NCBI GenBank assembly: GCA_963805405.1
Contig: CAWDUC010000004.1
Location: 62,001 to 126,000 of the forward strand
Source of the DNA: JAEUMG01 sp963805405
GTDB lineage: Bacteria; Pseudomonadota; Alphaproteobacteria; Rhizobiales; Aestuariivirgaceae
Direction of reading: 5' to 3'
Length of the DNA stretch: 64,000 bases
The notes below the pieces were generated by a model that was not told the DNA's origin, searched no databases, and saw nothing but the letters and a program-made list of their open reading frames with translations. Positions 45,944 to 56,053 of the stretch are shown here, piece by piece. Numbering within the stretch: position 1 is the stretch's first letter; each line of letters starts with the position of its first letter. Both the position numbers and the translations under genes were made by a program.

Positions 45944-47053
45944 ATGCAAGACAAGACTTTCATGAGAGATGCAGCGACCCGCGCCGCATTGGCCTTTAAG
46001 GACGGCAAGCTCGACCGGCGCAGTTTTCTGACGCTTTGCGGCTTGGCTGGTATTGCATCTCTTGCAGTATCCTCGGGCGATGCGGAGGCGGCCGCTAACG
46101 AGATCGTCATGTGGAACTGGGGCGGCGAATCAGAAAAGTGCCACGGAGACGCGATCGGCAAGCCGTTTACCGCGGCGACCGGCATCCCGCTCAAGTTCGA
46201 CACATCCGGCCCATTGCAGGGCAAGATCAAGGAAATGGTCGATAGCGGGAAAGTCACGGCCGATATCTGTGACGCAGACGGCTTCGATGCCATTGCGCTT
46301 GGAAAATCAGGCCATCTTGAAGCGATCGACTACAACATCGTCAACAAGGCGCAAATCAAGGAAGGATTTGCCTGGGAATTTGGCGTGTGCGTGATCTTTT
46401 ATGGCTACGCCTTCATGTACGATACGCAGGCCTTTGGATCCAACCCTCCCGCAAATTGGGCTGATTTCTTCGATACCACCAAATTCCCGGGCAAACGGTC
46501 GCTCTACAAATGGGCGAACGGCGCGATCGAAGGCGCGCTGATGGCCGACGGGGTACCGAAGGACAAGGTCTATCCTTGCGACGTTCCGCGCGCCTTGGAG
46601 AAAATCAAGGCAATCAAGGCCGACAGCATCTATTGGGGATCTGGTTCCGAGGCCCATGACATGATCGTCAATGGCGAGGTCGCTCTCGGCATGATCTGGC
46701 AGAATCGCGGCAAGGCCATCGAGGAGCGGACCAATGGCCGCTATAAGCTTGTGATGAATGAGGCAATCGCCATGCCCGGCGCTTACATCATCCCGCGCAA
46801 CAATCCCGCAGGCCGGGATAACGCGATGAAGTTCATCGCGCAGGGTCTGCAGGTCGAATCACAGCTGGCGATACTTGAGTGCCTTGGCATGACCCCGTCG
46901 AATCCGGAAGCTTACGCGAAGATCCCGGAGGCGATGCAGCCCTATGCGATCACCTCGCAGATGAATATCGACAAGGTCCTGTTCAACGATCCGGTGTGGT
47001 GGGCCGAACAGGGCGGTGATGCCGTCAACGCTTTCCTCGATGCCATAGGCTGA
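45944..47053 (+). CDS. ABC transporter substrate-binding protein, PotD type, probable Tat export
   Basis: A 369-residue binding protein. The N-terminal D-R-R-S-F-L-T-L-C-G motif near residue 24, followed by a moderately hydrophobic stretch and a D-A-E-A-A-A cleavage region, indicates twin-arginine export. The spermidine-type pattern includes M-W-N-W-G-G near 56, Y-Y-like N-Y-A-F-M-Y-D and Y-W-G-S-G-S-E near 225, with several tryptophans that could form an aromatic cage for a cationic ligand. GGAGGAAACGACA precedes the ATG. A hairpin follows the gene. Confidence 0.9.
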   Translation: MQDKTFMRDAATRAALAFKDGKLDRRSFLTLCGLAGIASLAVSSGDAEAAANEIVMWNWGGESEKCHGDAIGKPFTAATGIPLKFDTSGPLQGKIKEMVDSGKVTADICDADGFDAIALGKSGHLEAIDYNIVNKAQIKEGFAWEFGVCVIFYGYAFMYDTQAFGSNPPANWADFFDTTKFPGKRSLYKWANGAIEGALMADGVPKDKVYPCDVPRALEKIKAIKADSIYWGSGSEAHDMIVNGEVALGMIWQNRGKAIEERTNGRYKLVMNEAIAMPGAYIIPRNNPAGRDNAMKFIAQGLQVESQLAILECLGMTPSNPEAYAKIPEAMQPYAITSQMNIDKVLFNDPVWWAEQGGDAVNAFLDAIG

Positions 47054-47059
47054 GGCCTG

Positions 47060-47087
47060 GGGCCGCGGGGCAATTCTCTCGCGGCCC
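47060..47087 (+). other. intercistronic hairpin after the binding-protein gene
   Basis: An 8-bp stem (GGGCCGCG and its complement) with a 12-base loop starts 6 bases after the binding-protein stop and ends 21 bases before the permease start. A partly T-rich stretch follows, so weak termination is possible as well as message protection. Confidence 0.6.
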
Positions 47088-47108
47088 TATTTCACTTTGC
47101 CTGATCCG

Positions 47109-47966
47109 ATGATCGCAACTCCACGCACGCGCGGGCTTACGACGCTCTACTGGCTTTTGATCATGCCAGCGGTGCTGGTGTTGCTCGTTCTGTATGTTGC
47201 TCCGATCATCAACGTCCTGATTTTGAGTGTAACTGACCCACGCCCGGGCTTTGGCAATTATGCCAAGATCGTTGAGAGCGATACGGTCGCGCGTCTTATA
47301 TGGACGACCATTCGGCTTTGTCTGATCACGACATTCTTCGCCGTTCTTCTCGGCTATGTGGTCGCCTACGCGATGTTCAATGCGCTGGCTGACGTGCGCC
47401 GCCGCATGATGGCAATCCTTCTTGTTTCTTTCTGGATTTCGGTGCTGGTGCGATCCTTCGCGTGGCTGATGCTGCTCGGCCACAATGGGCTCGTGAACAA
47501 TGCGCTGATCGCCACCGGCCTTATCGATACGCCACTCAGCCTGGTTCGCAATGAGTTCGGTGTTCTTATCGGAATGACCGAATACATGGTGCCTTACGCC
47601 ATCCTGCCGCTTTTGGCGAACATGCAGGGCATCGATCCTCGCGTCATCACCGCCTCGCGAAGCCTTGGAGCGACCAGGACGCAGACGTTCTTTCGCGTTT
47701 TTCTACCGATGACCAAGCCGGGCATCGTCGCTGCTTCGCTGCTGGTCTTCATAAGTTCGCTCGGCTTCTACGTCACACCCGCCGTGCTGGGAGGCGGCAA
47801 GGTGCAAATGATCGCCGAGTATATCTCCGTGCAGCTCCTTGTGACGGTACGGTGGGGCACCGCGGCCATGCTGGCGACCTTGATGCTGGCGAGCGTTCTT
47901 GTGCTGATGTTCGTGCTCAACCGCTTCATGAAGCTCAGTACCGTATTCGGCGGGGGCGCGAGATGA
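47109..47966 (+). CDS. ABC transporter permease, PotB type
   Basis: A 285-residue permease with six membrane segments and the coupling loop T-A-S-R-S-L-G-A-T-R-T-Q-T-F-F-R-V near residue 180. The N-terminal long helix and L-L-G-H-N-G-L-V-N-N segment are typical of PotB/PotH. The ATG at 47109 is chosen over a TTG 12 bases upstream. It ends overlapping the PotC-type gene as ATGA. Confidence 0.9.
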   Translation: MIATPRTRGLTTLYWLLIMPAVLVLLVLYVAPIINVLILSVTDPRPGFGNYAKIVESDTVARLIWTTIRLCLITTFFAVLLGYVVAYAMFNALADVRRRMMAILLVSFWISVLVRSFAWLMLLGHNGLVNNALIATGLIDTPLSLVRNEFGVLIGMTEYMVPYAILPLLANMQGIDPRVITASRSLGATRTQTFFRVFLPMTKPGIVAASLLVFISSLGFYVTPAVLGGGKVQMIAEYISVQLLVTVRWGTAAMLATLMLASVLVLMFVLNRFMKLSTVFGGGAR

Positions 47967-48757
47967 CCTCGTCCTTTGCTCCGCGAGCGCAGCAGGTTGC
48001 CGCCTGGGCCATCCTGCTCATCCTGATTATCCCGTCGCTCGTCGCGATCCCGGTTTCGGTGACCCCCAATACCTATCTTTCGCTGCCTTGGACCGGTGTT
48101 TCGCTGCAGCACTTCCGAAATCTTGTGACCAGCCCAGAATGGGTGTCGAGTTTTTTCCAGAGTGCGATCATTGCAGTTACTTCGGCAACTCTCGCCACGA
48201 GCGTGGGAACGCTTTGCGCTATTGGTCTGTGGCGCGTTTCGAGCCGTTTCGGCGAAGCAATTCGGGCTTTCCTGCTCCTGCCTCTCATGGTGCCGCCGAT
48301 CATATCCGCGATGGCCTTCTATCGCTGGTGGGTGCCGTTGGGTCTCATAGATACCTATCTGGGGATTATCGTCGCGCACTCGATTCTGGCGCTTCCGATG
48401 GTGCTGATTACGGTGTCGGCCTCGCTTGCCAATTTCGACTTGAAGCTGGAGCAGGCTTCCCGCGGTCTTGGTGCGTCCGTGTGGACGACGGTGCGGCGTA
48501 TCATCCTGCCTTCGATCAAGCCCGGGATCTTCGCCGGCGCGGTCTTCGCCTTCATCCTTTCCTGGGATGAGATCGTCGTCACCTTGTTCATCTCCAAGTT
48601 CGCGGTCTTCACCTTGCCTCGGCGTTTGTGGAACGGGATGCGGGAAAACACCGACCCGACGGTGGCTGCCGCTGCCGTCGTCCTGATTGTCACGACGCTT
48701 CTGACGCTCCTTGTTTTTTCGCTTGTTGCTCGCCGCAGAAGCGTGGCCCGCACCTAG
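47963..48757 (+). CDS. ABC transporter permease, PotC type
   Basis: A 264-residue permease with six membrane segments; the coupling loop is E-Q-A-S-R-G-L-G-A-S-V-W-T-T-V-R-R near residue 165, and F-I-L-S-W-D-E-I-V-V-T-L-F near 197 is typical of PotC/PotI. It completes the PotADBC-type transporter. The acyl-CoA dehydrogenase gene follows after 15 bases, so transport and degradation genes are co-transcribed. Confidence 0.92.
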   Translation: MTSSFAPRAQQVAAWAILLILIIPSLVAIPVSVTPNTYLSLPWTGVSLQHFRNLVTSPEWVSSFFQSAIIAVTSATLATSVGTLCAIGLWRVSSRFGEAIRAFLLLPLMVPPIISAMAFYRWWVPLGLIDTYLGIIVAHSILALPMVLITVSASLANFDLKLEQASRGLGASVWTTVRRIILPSIKPGIFAGAVFAFILSWDEIVVTLFISKFAVFTLPRRLWNGMRENTDPTVAAAAVVLIVTTLLTLLVFSLVARRRSVART

Positions 48758-48772
48758 ATTCCGGAGGATGGT

Positions 48773-49934
48773 TTGAGTCTGTCTGCTTCTCATGAAAATC
48801 AGTTGCTGCTCGATACCGTGCAAGCCTTCATGAAGGCCGAGTTGTTCCCGCATGAGGAACTGGTCGACAAGATCGGCGAAGTTCCCATCGACCTCGGACG
48901 CCAGATTGAAAAGCGCGCCATAGAGGCCGGGCTTTATTCTGCCAACATGCCTGAGTCGGTCGGCGGCGGCGGCTTGAGTCTCGCCGCCAAAGCGCTTGTC
49001 GAGCGCGAATATGGGAAGACCAGCCACGCCCTGCATTCCTGGATCGGGCGCCCGACGGAATTACTCCTCGCCTGTGAAGGCGACCAGAGAGAGCGTTATC
49101 TCCTGCCCTGCGTGAGGGCCGAGAAACGCGAACTTTTCGCGCTCACCGAGCCTGAAGCTGGCTCCGACGTCATGGGCATGAAATCGAATGCCCGGCGTGA
49201 CGGCGCCGACTGGATGCTCAATGGATCGAAACATTTCATATCCGGACCGGTCATGCCGGATTTCGCCATTGTTTTCGCGGCAACCGGTGTGGATGAAACC
49301 AAGCGCGGGCCTCGCAAACGGGTGACGGCTTTCTTCGTCGATGTCGGGCATGCCCGGATTTTCCATCAGCGAAGGCACCCATTGCGTCAGTTATAAAGGC
49401 TACAAGACGTTTCAGCTTCACTTCGACAATGTTCGACTGGGACCCGGACAAATACTGGGCGAAGAGGGCTATGGGCTCGAAATGTCGGGCAAGTGGCTGA
49501 CTTACGGCCGCATTTTTGTCGGTGCCTCGTGTTGCGGCAAAGCTGAGAGACTGTTTGGGCTCGCGGCCGAGTGGGCAGCAAGCCGCAAGCAATTCGGCCA
49601 GGCGATCGGCAAGTTTCAGGGCACGGGCTTCAAGCTGGCGGACATGGCGACCGAACTCCGCGCCGCGGATCTATTGGTCGAAGACGCCGTTCGGCGTGCC
49701 GAGGATGGCACGTTGACTGACGCCGATATTTCAATGGTCAAACTCTATTGCTCGGAAATGGTCAATCGGGTCGCCGATAATACCGTGCAGATATATGGCG
49801 GCATGGGCCTGATGGAGGAGTTGCCGGTTCAACGCCTGTGGCGCGATGCTCGCCTCGAGCGCATCTGGGACGGAACTTCCGAAATTCAACGCCACATCAT
49901 CTCGCGGGCAATATTGCGGCCGCTTGGCGCATGA
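48773..49934 (+). CDS. acyl-CoA dehydrogenase, CaiA-like (one frameshift)
   Basis: The corrected product is about 386 residues. The N-terminal helical domain is followed by F-A-L-T-E-P-E-A-G-S-D near residue 123, the signature of acyl-CoA dehydrogenases, and a C-terminal domain with the second signature Y-G-G-M-G-L-M-E-E and the arginine-rich R-D-A-R-L-E-R-I-W-D-G-T-S-E. One extra G near 49347 breaks the frame; without it F-F-V-D-V-G joins M-P-G-F-S-I-S. The start is TTG at 48773 behind CGGAGGATGG. In this island it probably interconverts gamma-butyrobetainyl-CoA and crotonobetainyl-CoA. Confidence 0.87.
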
Positions 49935-52030
49935 CACCAAACGCCGCGCCAATCTGGAGCGCCTCTTGCGGCCGCGCCATGTGGCGGTGATCGGGGGGCG
50001 CGATGCCGAGACTGTTGCGAAGGAGTGTGCGCGCATTGGATTTCAGCGGAAAGTTCTGGCCGGTCAATCCCAAGCGCGACCACATTGGCGGTCATCCGTG
50101 CTTCGCGTCGGTCGATGACCTTCCGGAATCGCCCGACGCGGTGTTCCTCGCTGTTCCAAAGGACGCAGCAATCGAAACGCTTGCCAAACTCAACGCGCGA
50201 GATGCCGGGGGTGTCGTCTGTTACACCGCAGGTTTCGGTGAGATTGGAGAGGAGGGTGCGAAAGCAGAAGCGCAACTTATCTCCGCGGCTGGAGAGATGG
50301 CGCTGGTCGGACCCAATTGTTACGGCCTGATCAACTACGTGGACAGGGTTGCACTCTGGCCCTTTGCTCATGGGGGGGCCTGCCCCGGTTACGGCGCGGC
50401 GATCATCACGCAGAGCGGGATGCTCTCATCCGATTTCACGATGAGCCAGCGCGATGTGCCGTTCGCCTACATGGTTTCCGCCGGAAATCAGACGGTCACC
50501 CGGATCGAAGACTTTGTCGATGTCTTGAGCGAGCATGAGGCGGTGCGGGCCTTTGGCCTGCATATCGAAGGCCTCAAGGATGTCGCGCAATTCGAGCATG
50601 CCGCGCTTAAGGCACTGGCACTTGGCAAACCGATTGTCGCTCTCAAGACCGGAACTTCGCGCCTCGGTTCCGCGCTGACGGTAAGCCACACAGGCTCATT
50701 GTCGGGGACCGAGGACCTCTATAACGCATTGTTCGATCGGCTCGGCATTATTCGCGTCGACGAACCGGCGCAATTGTTGGAGACGGTCAAGTTTCTCTGC
50801 GTTTCCGGCGTGCCGAAGGGTATGCGCGTGGCAGGACTGACCTGTTCGGGCGGCGGCGCCACCATGCTCGCCGATCACGCGGAGAAGCTGCAACTTGAAT
50901 TCGTTCCGCCGACGGAGGAGACAGCCAGACTATTGCGGCTGCAACTGCCCACAACGGCAACCGTTTCAAATCCGCTTGATTACACAACTCCGATCTGGGG
51001 CCTTCCGGAGAAGACGTTGCCGGTGTTCGAGACATTGTTGAACGATGATTACGACGCGGCCGTTATCGTTCAGGACTATCCGGCAGCGGGGCTTGACGAA
51101 AGCAAAGTCTATTATCGGAACGACACGCTCTCGTTTGTTACCGCGGCGCGAGCGAGCAAGCTCGCCGCGGCTGTGTGCAGCACGTTGCCTGAAAACCTCG
51201 ATGCAGAAACGCGTGCATTTCTAGTGTCGCATGGTGTGGCTCCCATGCAGGGCATCCAGGAGTGCCTTGAGGCCATAGCGGGGGCCGCTAACCATCATGT
51301 AAGGCGCGAGGATATTCTGGGGGCGCTTCCGATGGCCCTGGTGCGGCCCAGGAAGCTGGCTACCTCGTATCTTCTGGACGAGGCTGCGGCCAAGGCGCTA
51401 CTGGCTGCGGCGGGAATTGCGGTCCCGAAAGCGTCGCAATGTGGCGGATCCGACGCGCCCGCTTTCGCCGCTGCGCTCGGCTTTCCGGTCGCACTGAAAA
51501 TGGTGAGTGCGGGATTGCCGCATAAGACCGAGGCCGGCGCCGTCAGGCTTAACATCTCATCGCGGGCGGAGATGATCGAAGCAGTCGAAACCATGGTTTC
51601 GAACGTTCGCGCCTATGATGCATCGGCACTCACCGACCGCTTCCTGATCGAACGCATGATCTCGCCGCCGGTTGCCGAACTTCTCGTGAGCATTCGGCGA
51701 GACGAGCAGTTTGGCCTCGCCATGACGCTTGCCAGCGGAGGCGTCCTCGTCGAATTGATCGCGGATGCGGTGACGTTGCTGCTGCCCGCAACGCGCAGCG
51801 ACATCGATCGTGCGTTGGAACGACTACGCATAGACCGGCTTATCAGGGGCTATCGCGGCAAGCCGGCGGCGCACCGGATCGCTCTGCTCGATACACTGCA
51901 GAGGTTGGCCAGGTTCGCGGCGGATAATGCAGATGACATTGCCGAGATCGAGATCAATCCGCTTTTCGTCAGGACGGATGGCGCAATCGCTGTCGACGTC
52001 CTGATGCGGGTGCCCTTGGCTACCGCATGA
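49924..52030 (+). CDS. NDP-forming acyl-CoA synthetase (acetate-CoA ligase family), frameshifted near the start
   Basis: About 700 residues in the order CoA-binding domain (R-H-V-A-V-I-G-G-R-D near the start), succinyl-CoA-ligase-like domain (G-P-N-C-Y-G-L-I-N, T-S-G-M-L-S-type loop, phosphohistidine segment S-H-T-G-S-L-S-G) and C-terminal ATP-grasp (F-P-V-A-L-K-M-V-S, H-K-T-E-A-G). The frame changes near 50045 (one extra T in GGATTTCAG). The start is either TTG 49924, in frame with the CoA-binding domain, or ATG 49931, which would need one more shift. It probably activates gamma-butyrobetaine or carnitine to the CoA thioester in place of the AMP-forming CaiC. Confidence 0.84.
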
Positions 52031-53505
52031 CAAAAGGATTGGTCAAAGGCTGATCGGACGTATTGATCCAAACGGTCTTGGGCCGCGTATAGTCGTATAT
52101 CGCCTGGAGACCACTCTCGCGGCCATAGCCCGACTCATTGAAGCCGCCGAATTCCGCGATCGGCGAAACAACACGATAGGTATTGACCCAAACGATGCCG
52201 GCGCGAAGGCGTTTAGTGACGCGCAGCGCCCGCGCGCCATTGCTCGTGAAAACGCCAGCCGCAAGGCCGTGCTTGGTGTCATTGGCCAGCGCTATAACTT
52301 CGTCTTCCGTCTTGAAGCGCAGGACGCTCGAGCACCGGGCCGAAGAGTTCGGTGTCGACGATGCGCAATCTTCTGGTCGGGGCATTCGACGATGGTCGGC
52401 TCGTAGTACCAGCCGCGATCGGGCTCGGGCGGGCGCCTGCCGCCGGCCAGCAGCTTGGCTCCTTCCTCCTGGGCGAATGCCACTTCCTTCTCGATGCGGT
52501 TCAATTGCCCGATCGTGGCGAGCGGACCCATCTGGGTGTCCTCGAGGAGCGGGTCTCCGATTCTGATCTGCTCGGCGCGCTTTACCATCGTGTCGAGGAA
52601 GCGATCGGCGATCTTCTCGTGCAAATAGAGCCGCGAGCCGGCGACGCAGCTCTGCCCTGTCGCGCCGAAGATGCCGGCGATCGACCCGTTCACGGCGCTT
52701 TCCAGATCGGCATCCTCGAACACGATGAACGGCGACTTTCCGCCGAGTTCCAGCGAGACCTGGGCGAAGTTTTCGGCCGAGTTGCGGATGATGTTCCTGG
52801 CCGAGTCGGGGCCGCCGGTAAAGCTGATGCGGGCCACCAGCGGATGCGAAGTGAGCACCCGGCCGCAAGGCTCGCCATGACCGGTAACGACGTTGAAGAC
52901 GCCCGGCGGAAAGCCCGCCTCCTCAATGAGTTTGGCGAATTCGAGCATCGGCGCCGAGGCCATTTCGGAAGCCTTGAGGACCACCGTATTTCCGGCGGCA
53001 AGCGCCGGGCCGATCTTCACGGCGACAAGGAACAGCTGCGAATTCCAGGGCACGATCGCAGCGACGACACCCAGCGGCTCGCGCACGGTCATCGCCCACA
53101 TGTCGGGCTTGTCGATGGGCAAGGTGTGACCCATGACCTTGTCGGCTGCTCCGGCATAGAAATGGAAGAACTCGGCGATGTATTTTGCCTGCCAGCGCGT
53201 TTCCTTCAGCATTTTGCCGGTGTCGATGGTCTCGGTGCGTCCCAGGTCTTCCGATTTCGCCGCAAGCAGGTCGGCCAGTTTGCGCAGGTAACTTCCGCGC
53301 GCTGTCGGAAGGGCACTGGCCCACTCGCCTTCGCTGAAGGCGCGGTGGGCCGCCTTCACGGCGCGGTCGACGTCTCGTCGGTCGCCTCGGGAATCTACCG
53401 CCCAGGCTTGTCCCGTCGTCGGGTTGAGGCTTTCGAAGGTGCCGCCGTCGCTGGCATCGACCCATTGGCCGTCAACAGCATCTGATAGCGACTTAGGTCG
53501 GCCAT
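52020..53505 (-). CDS. aldehyde dehydrogenase, betaine-aldehyde-dehydrogenase-like (frameshifts at both ends)
   Basis: The corrected length is about 494 residues. The NAD-binding A-I-V-P-W-N-S-Q motif, the glutamate in L-E-L-G-G-K-S-P and the catalytic cysteine in G-Q-S-C-V-A-G-S are all present. The N-terminus (MADLSRYQML) is joined to D-G-Q-W-V-D-A-S after a missing base near 53473, and two extra bases near 52333 and 52364 interrupt the segment leading to V-L-R-F-K-T-E-D. It is convergent with the CoA ligase gene, overlapping by 11 bases. A role as trimethylaminobutyraldehyde or betaine aldehyde dehydrogenase fits the island. Confidence 0.86.
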
Positions 53506-53654
53506 ATCGTAATCCTTTTCGTCTAGCGGAAGGCTAGTCGCTGACCGGCATCCAGGGATACAAGATTTTCGCCGAGCCCTGTCGGAAATGTCATAGTCCG
53601 CAGTTCCGGAGGTTCGGTTAGCGTTTCAACGGAAGTCTGCTGAGGGCAAGATCG

Positions 53655-54047
53655 GTGACCAAAAAGCGAGTGATCGGCGGCCCACTGATGATCGGCGGAC
53701 GCAAACTATCTTTGTCCCGCGCCATCCGCGCTGGCGATTTTCTATTCCTGACAGGTCAGATCCCCTTCCAGGGCGGTCAAGTGATGACGACGGGCAGCAT
53801 GGAGGAACAAACTCGCGCCGTTCTGGAAGACATCAAGGCGACTTTGGCGTTGGACGGCTGCGACTTGAGTGATGTCGTGAAGGCCATGGTGTGGCTGCGG
53901 GACCGTTCCGACTTTCCTGGGTTCAACGCAGTCTATGGCGAATATTTTGCCGTGGACCCGCCGGCGCGGTCTGCCGTCGTCAGCGAATTGCTGGTCGATG
54001 TGCGGGTGGAAGTCGAGGTCGTTGCCTTCAAGCCGGAGAAAGCTTGA
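53655..54047 (+). CDS. RidA family protein
   Basis: A 130-residue RidA/YjgF protein starting with GTG at 53655. The A-I-R-A-G-D-F-L-F-L-T-G-Q strand, D-V-V-K-A-M-V-W-L and the P-A-R-S-A-V-V substrate-carboxylate arginine near residue 104 are present, so it keeps the residue expected for enamine or imine hydrolysis, unlike the RidA-like protein at 14653. It begins a plus-strand operon with a hydrolase, a CaiB-like transferase and a PF06684-type protein, and is divergent from the aldehyde dehydrogenase. Confidence 0.9.
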   Translation: MTKKRVIGGPLMIGGRKLSLSRAIRAGDFLFLTGQIPFQGGQVMTTGSMEEQTRAVLEDIKATLALDGCDLSDVVKAMVWLRDRSDFPGFNAVYGEYFAVDPPARSAVVSELLVDVRVEVEVVAFKPEKA

Positions 54048-54048
54048 C

Positions 54049-54851
54049 ATGCCGCAACGCACCGCGAGCGGTACGGCCTATGATGTTGCGGGCATCGGCG
54101 GGCCCGGAAATCGTCCTCGTCCATGGATTGGGTCTCAACCGTCACTCATGGCAGTGGCAGGTGCCGGTACTGGCGCGACACTATCGGGTCATCACCTTTG
54201 ATCTCTATGGCCACGGCGAAAGCGTCGTGCCGCCATCCGATCCCTCGCTAAAACTGTTTTCCGGTCAGATCGTCGCATTGCTTGACGAATTCAGATCGAC
54301 AGCCGCCGCCGTCATGGGCTTTTCGCTGGGCGGCATGATTGCCCGGCGCTTCGCGATGGACAATCCCGATCGCCTCTGGGCATTGGGAGTCTTCGCATTC
54401 AGCCCATGCCCGCGATGCCGCCGCGCATGAAGCCATTCAAGCCCGTGTCCATCAAGCGCGACGCGATGGCCCCGAAACAACGGTCGAAGCGGCCTTGCAA
54501 CGATGGTTCACGGATGATTTCCGCGCGAATAATCCAGACATCATGGATATGGTGCGGAGCTGGGTCAAAGCCAATCGGAAAGAAATTTACGCGCCCATCT
54601 ATCAGGTGCTCGTTGATGGCGTGAACGAGTTGGTGGCGCCATCTCCGCCCATCATCATTCCGACGCTGGTGATGACCGGCGATGAAGATTACGGCAATTC
54701 GGTCGAGATGAGCCGGGCAATCGCAGCGGAAATTCCTGGATCACAAATGGTCGTCCTCAAGGGGCTTCGTCACATGGCATTGGCGGAATCGCCGGAGCTG
54801 TTCAATGAGAAGCTCATGGCGTTTCTTGATTCGGTAAATCCTCATGGTTGA
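54049..54851 (+). CDS. alpha/beta hydrolase (two frameshifts)
   Basis: Two extra bases, near 54104 and 54392, split a protein of about 266 residues. The oxyanion motif V-H-G-L-G-L near residue 23, the nucleophile elbow G-F-S-L-G-G near 89 and the final L-R-H-M-A-L histidine near 240 define the fold. The ATG at 54049 lies one base after the RidA stop, and the stop overlaps the CoA-transferase start by eight bases. It could supply thioester or lactone hydrolysis, for example release of betaine from betainyl-CoA, but such a role is only inferred from the absence of a hotdog thioesterase nearby. Confidence 0.82.
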
Positions 54852-56009
54852 AGCATCGCGAGGCATACTCGAAGGAATCCGTGTCCTCGACTTCAGCCGG
54901 ATGCTGTCGGGACCTTATTGCACCATGATGCTCGCGGATCATGGCGCGGAGGTCATCAAGATCGAGAGCATCGAGGGCGACACGAGCCGAAGTAACGGGC
55001 CCTATCGCGATGATGATCTGGAAAAGGAGTGGGCTGGATACTTCATTAGCCTCAACCGCAGCAAAAAGAGCATAGTGCTCGATCTCAAGTCGGCGGATGC
55101 AAAGGACCGGCTCATCGAACTCGTCCGAACGTCGCAGGTGCTGGTGGAGAATTTCCGGCCGGGCGTCATGGAGCGGCTTGGTCTTGGTTATGAGGAACTT
55201 GCGAAGCACAATCCGGCCCTCGTCTATGCGGCGATCCGTGGCTTCGGCGATCCTCGTAGCGGAAAAAGCCCCTATGCTGACTGGCCTTCTTATGACGTGG
55301 TCGCCCAAGCCATGGGCGGGTTGATGAGCATGACCGGCCATAACCGCGATAATCCCATGAAGACCGGGCCTGGTATTGGCGATGTCTTCGCTGGAATGAT
55401 GATGTCGTTCGCGATCGTCGCTGGCGTGCGCCATGCCGAGCGCACCGGTGAAGGACAGTTCGTGGATATCGCAATGTACGATGCCATGATCAGTCTGTGT
55501 GAACGCATGGTCTACCAGTACGACATCGAGGGAAAAGTCGCGGAGCCTTCGGGCAATAGCCATCCGCTGCTCGCGCCATTCGGGATATTTCAAGCCGTCG
55601 ATGGCTGGGTATCGATCGGGATCGTGGATGATGCGTTCTGGCGGATGCTGGCAAAAATCATGGACCGTCCCGAAATGCTGGCCGACGAGCGGTTTGCGAC
55701 GAAGGCCGGGCGGCGAAAGCATTCTCAGGAGATCAACGCCGCCGTCACCCAATGGACACTGCGCCACACGAAAGCCGAGCTATCCCGGCTGTTGGGCGGC
55801 CACTTGCCCTTCGGTCCCGTTAACGATGCACGAGACGTCCTAGCCGATCCGCATGTTGCGATCCGCGGCATGATCGCCGAAATACCGCACGCCGATGCCG
55901 GCAAGCGGCCGTGGCGCGTGGCGGCAAATCCCATACATTTGCCCGCACGCCGGCGGTCACGCCGCAACCACCGCCGCGGCTTGGTCAAGACGACGGCAAA
56001 TTCTCATAA
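54844..56009 (+). CDS. CaiB/BaiF family CoA-transferase (frameshift near the C-terminus)
   Basis: The corrected product is about 388 residues of the class III CoA-transferase family. The motifs R-V-L-D-F-S-R-M-L-S-G-P near residue 13, A-D-H-G-A-E-V-I-K-I-E near 31, N-F-R-P-G-V-M near 102 and Q-F-V-D-I-A-M-Y-D near 203, with the catalytic aspartate, are all visible. One base appears to be missing near 55937; with it restored the tail runs to TAA at 56009 rather than 56193. CaiB exchanges CoA between gamma-butyrobetaine or crotonobetaine and carnitine, which is the likely role here. Confidence 0.88.
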
Positions 56010-56053
56010 GCATCGCTCAAATCGCCGCGGCGAAATCGATACGGAGACGACAG

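Noticed and set aside
47768..49036. Minus-strand open frame of 422 codons
   Set aside because: It covers the PotB and PotC-type genes and the start of the acyl-CoA dehydrogenase in antisense and has a low-complexity charged translation.
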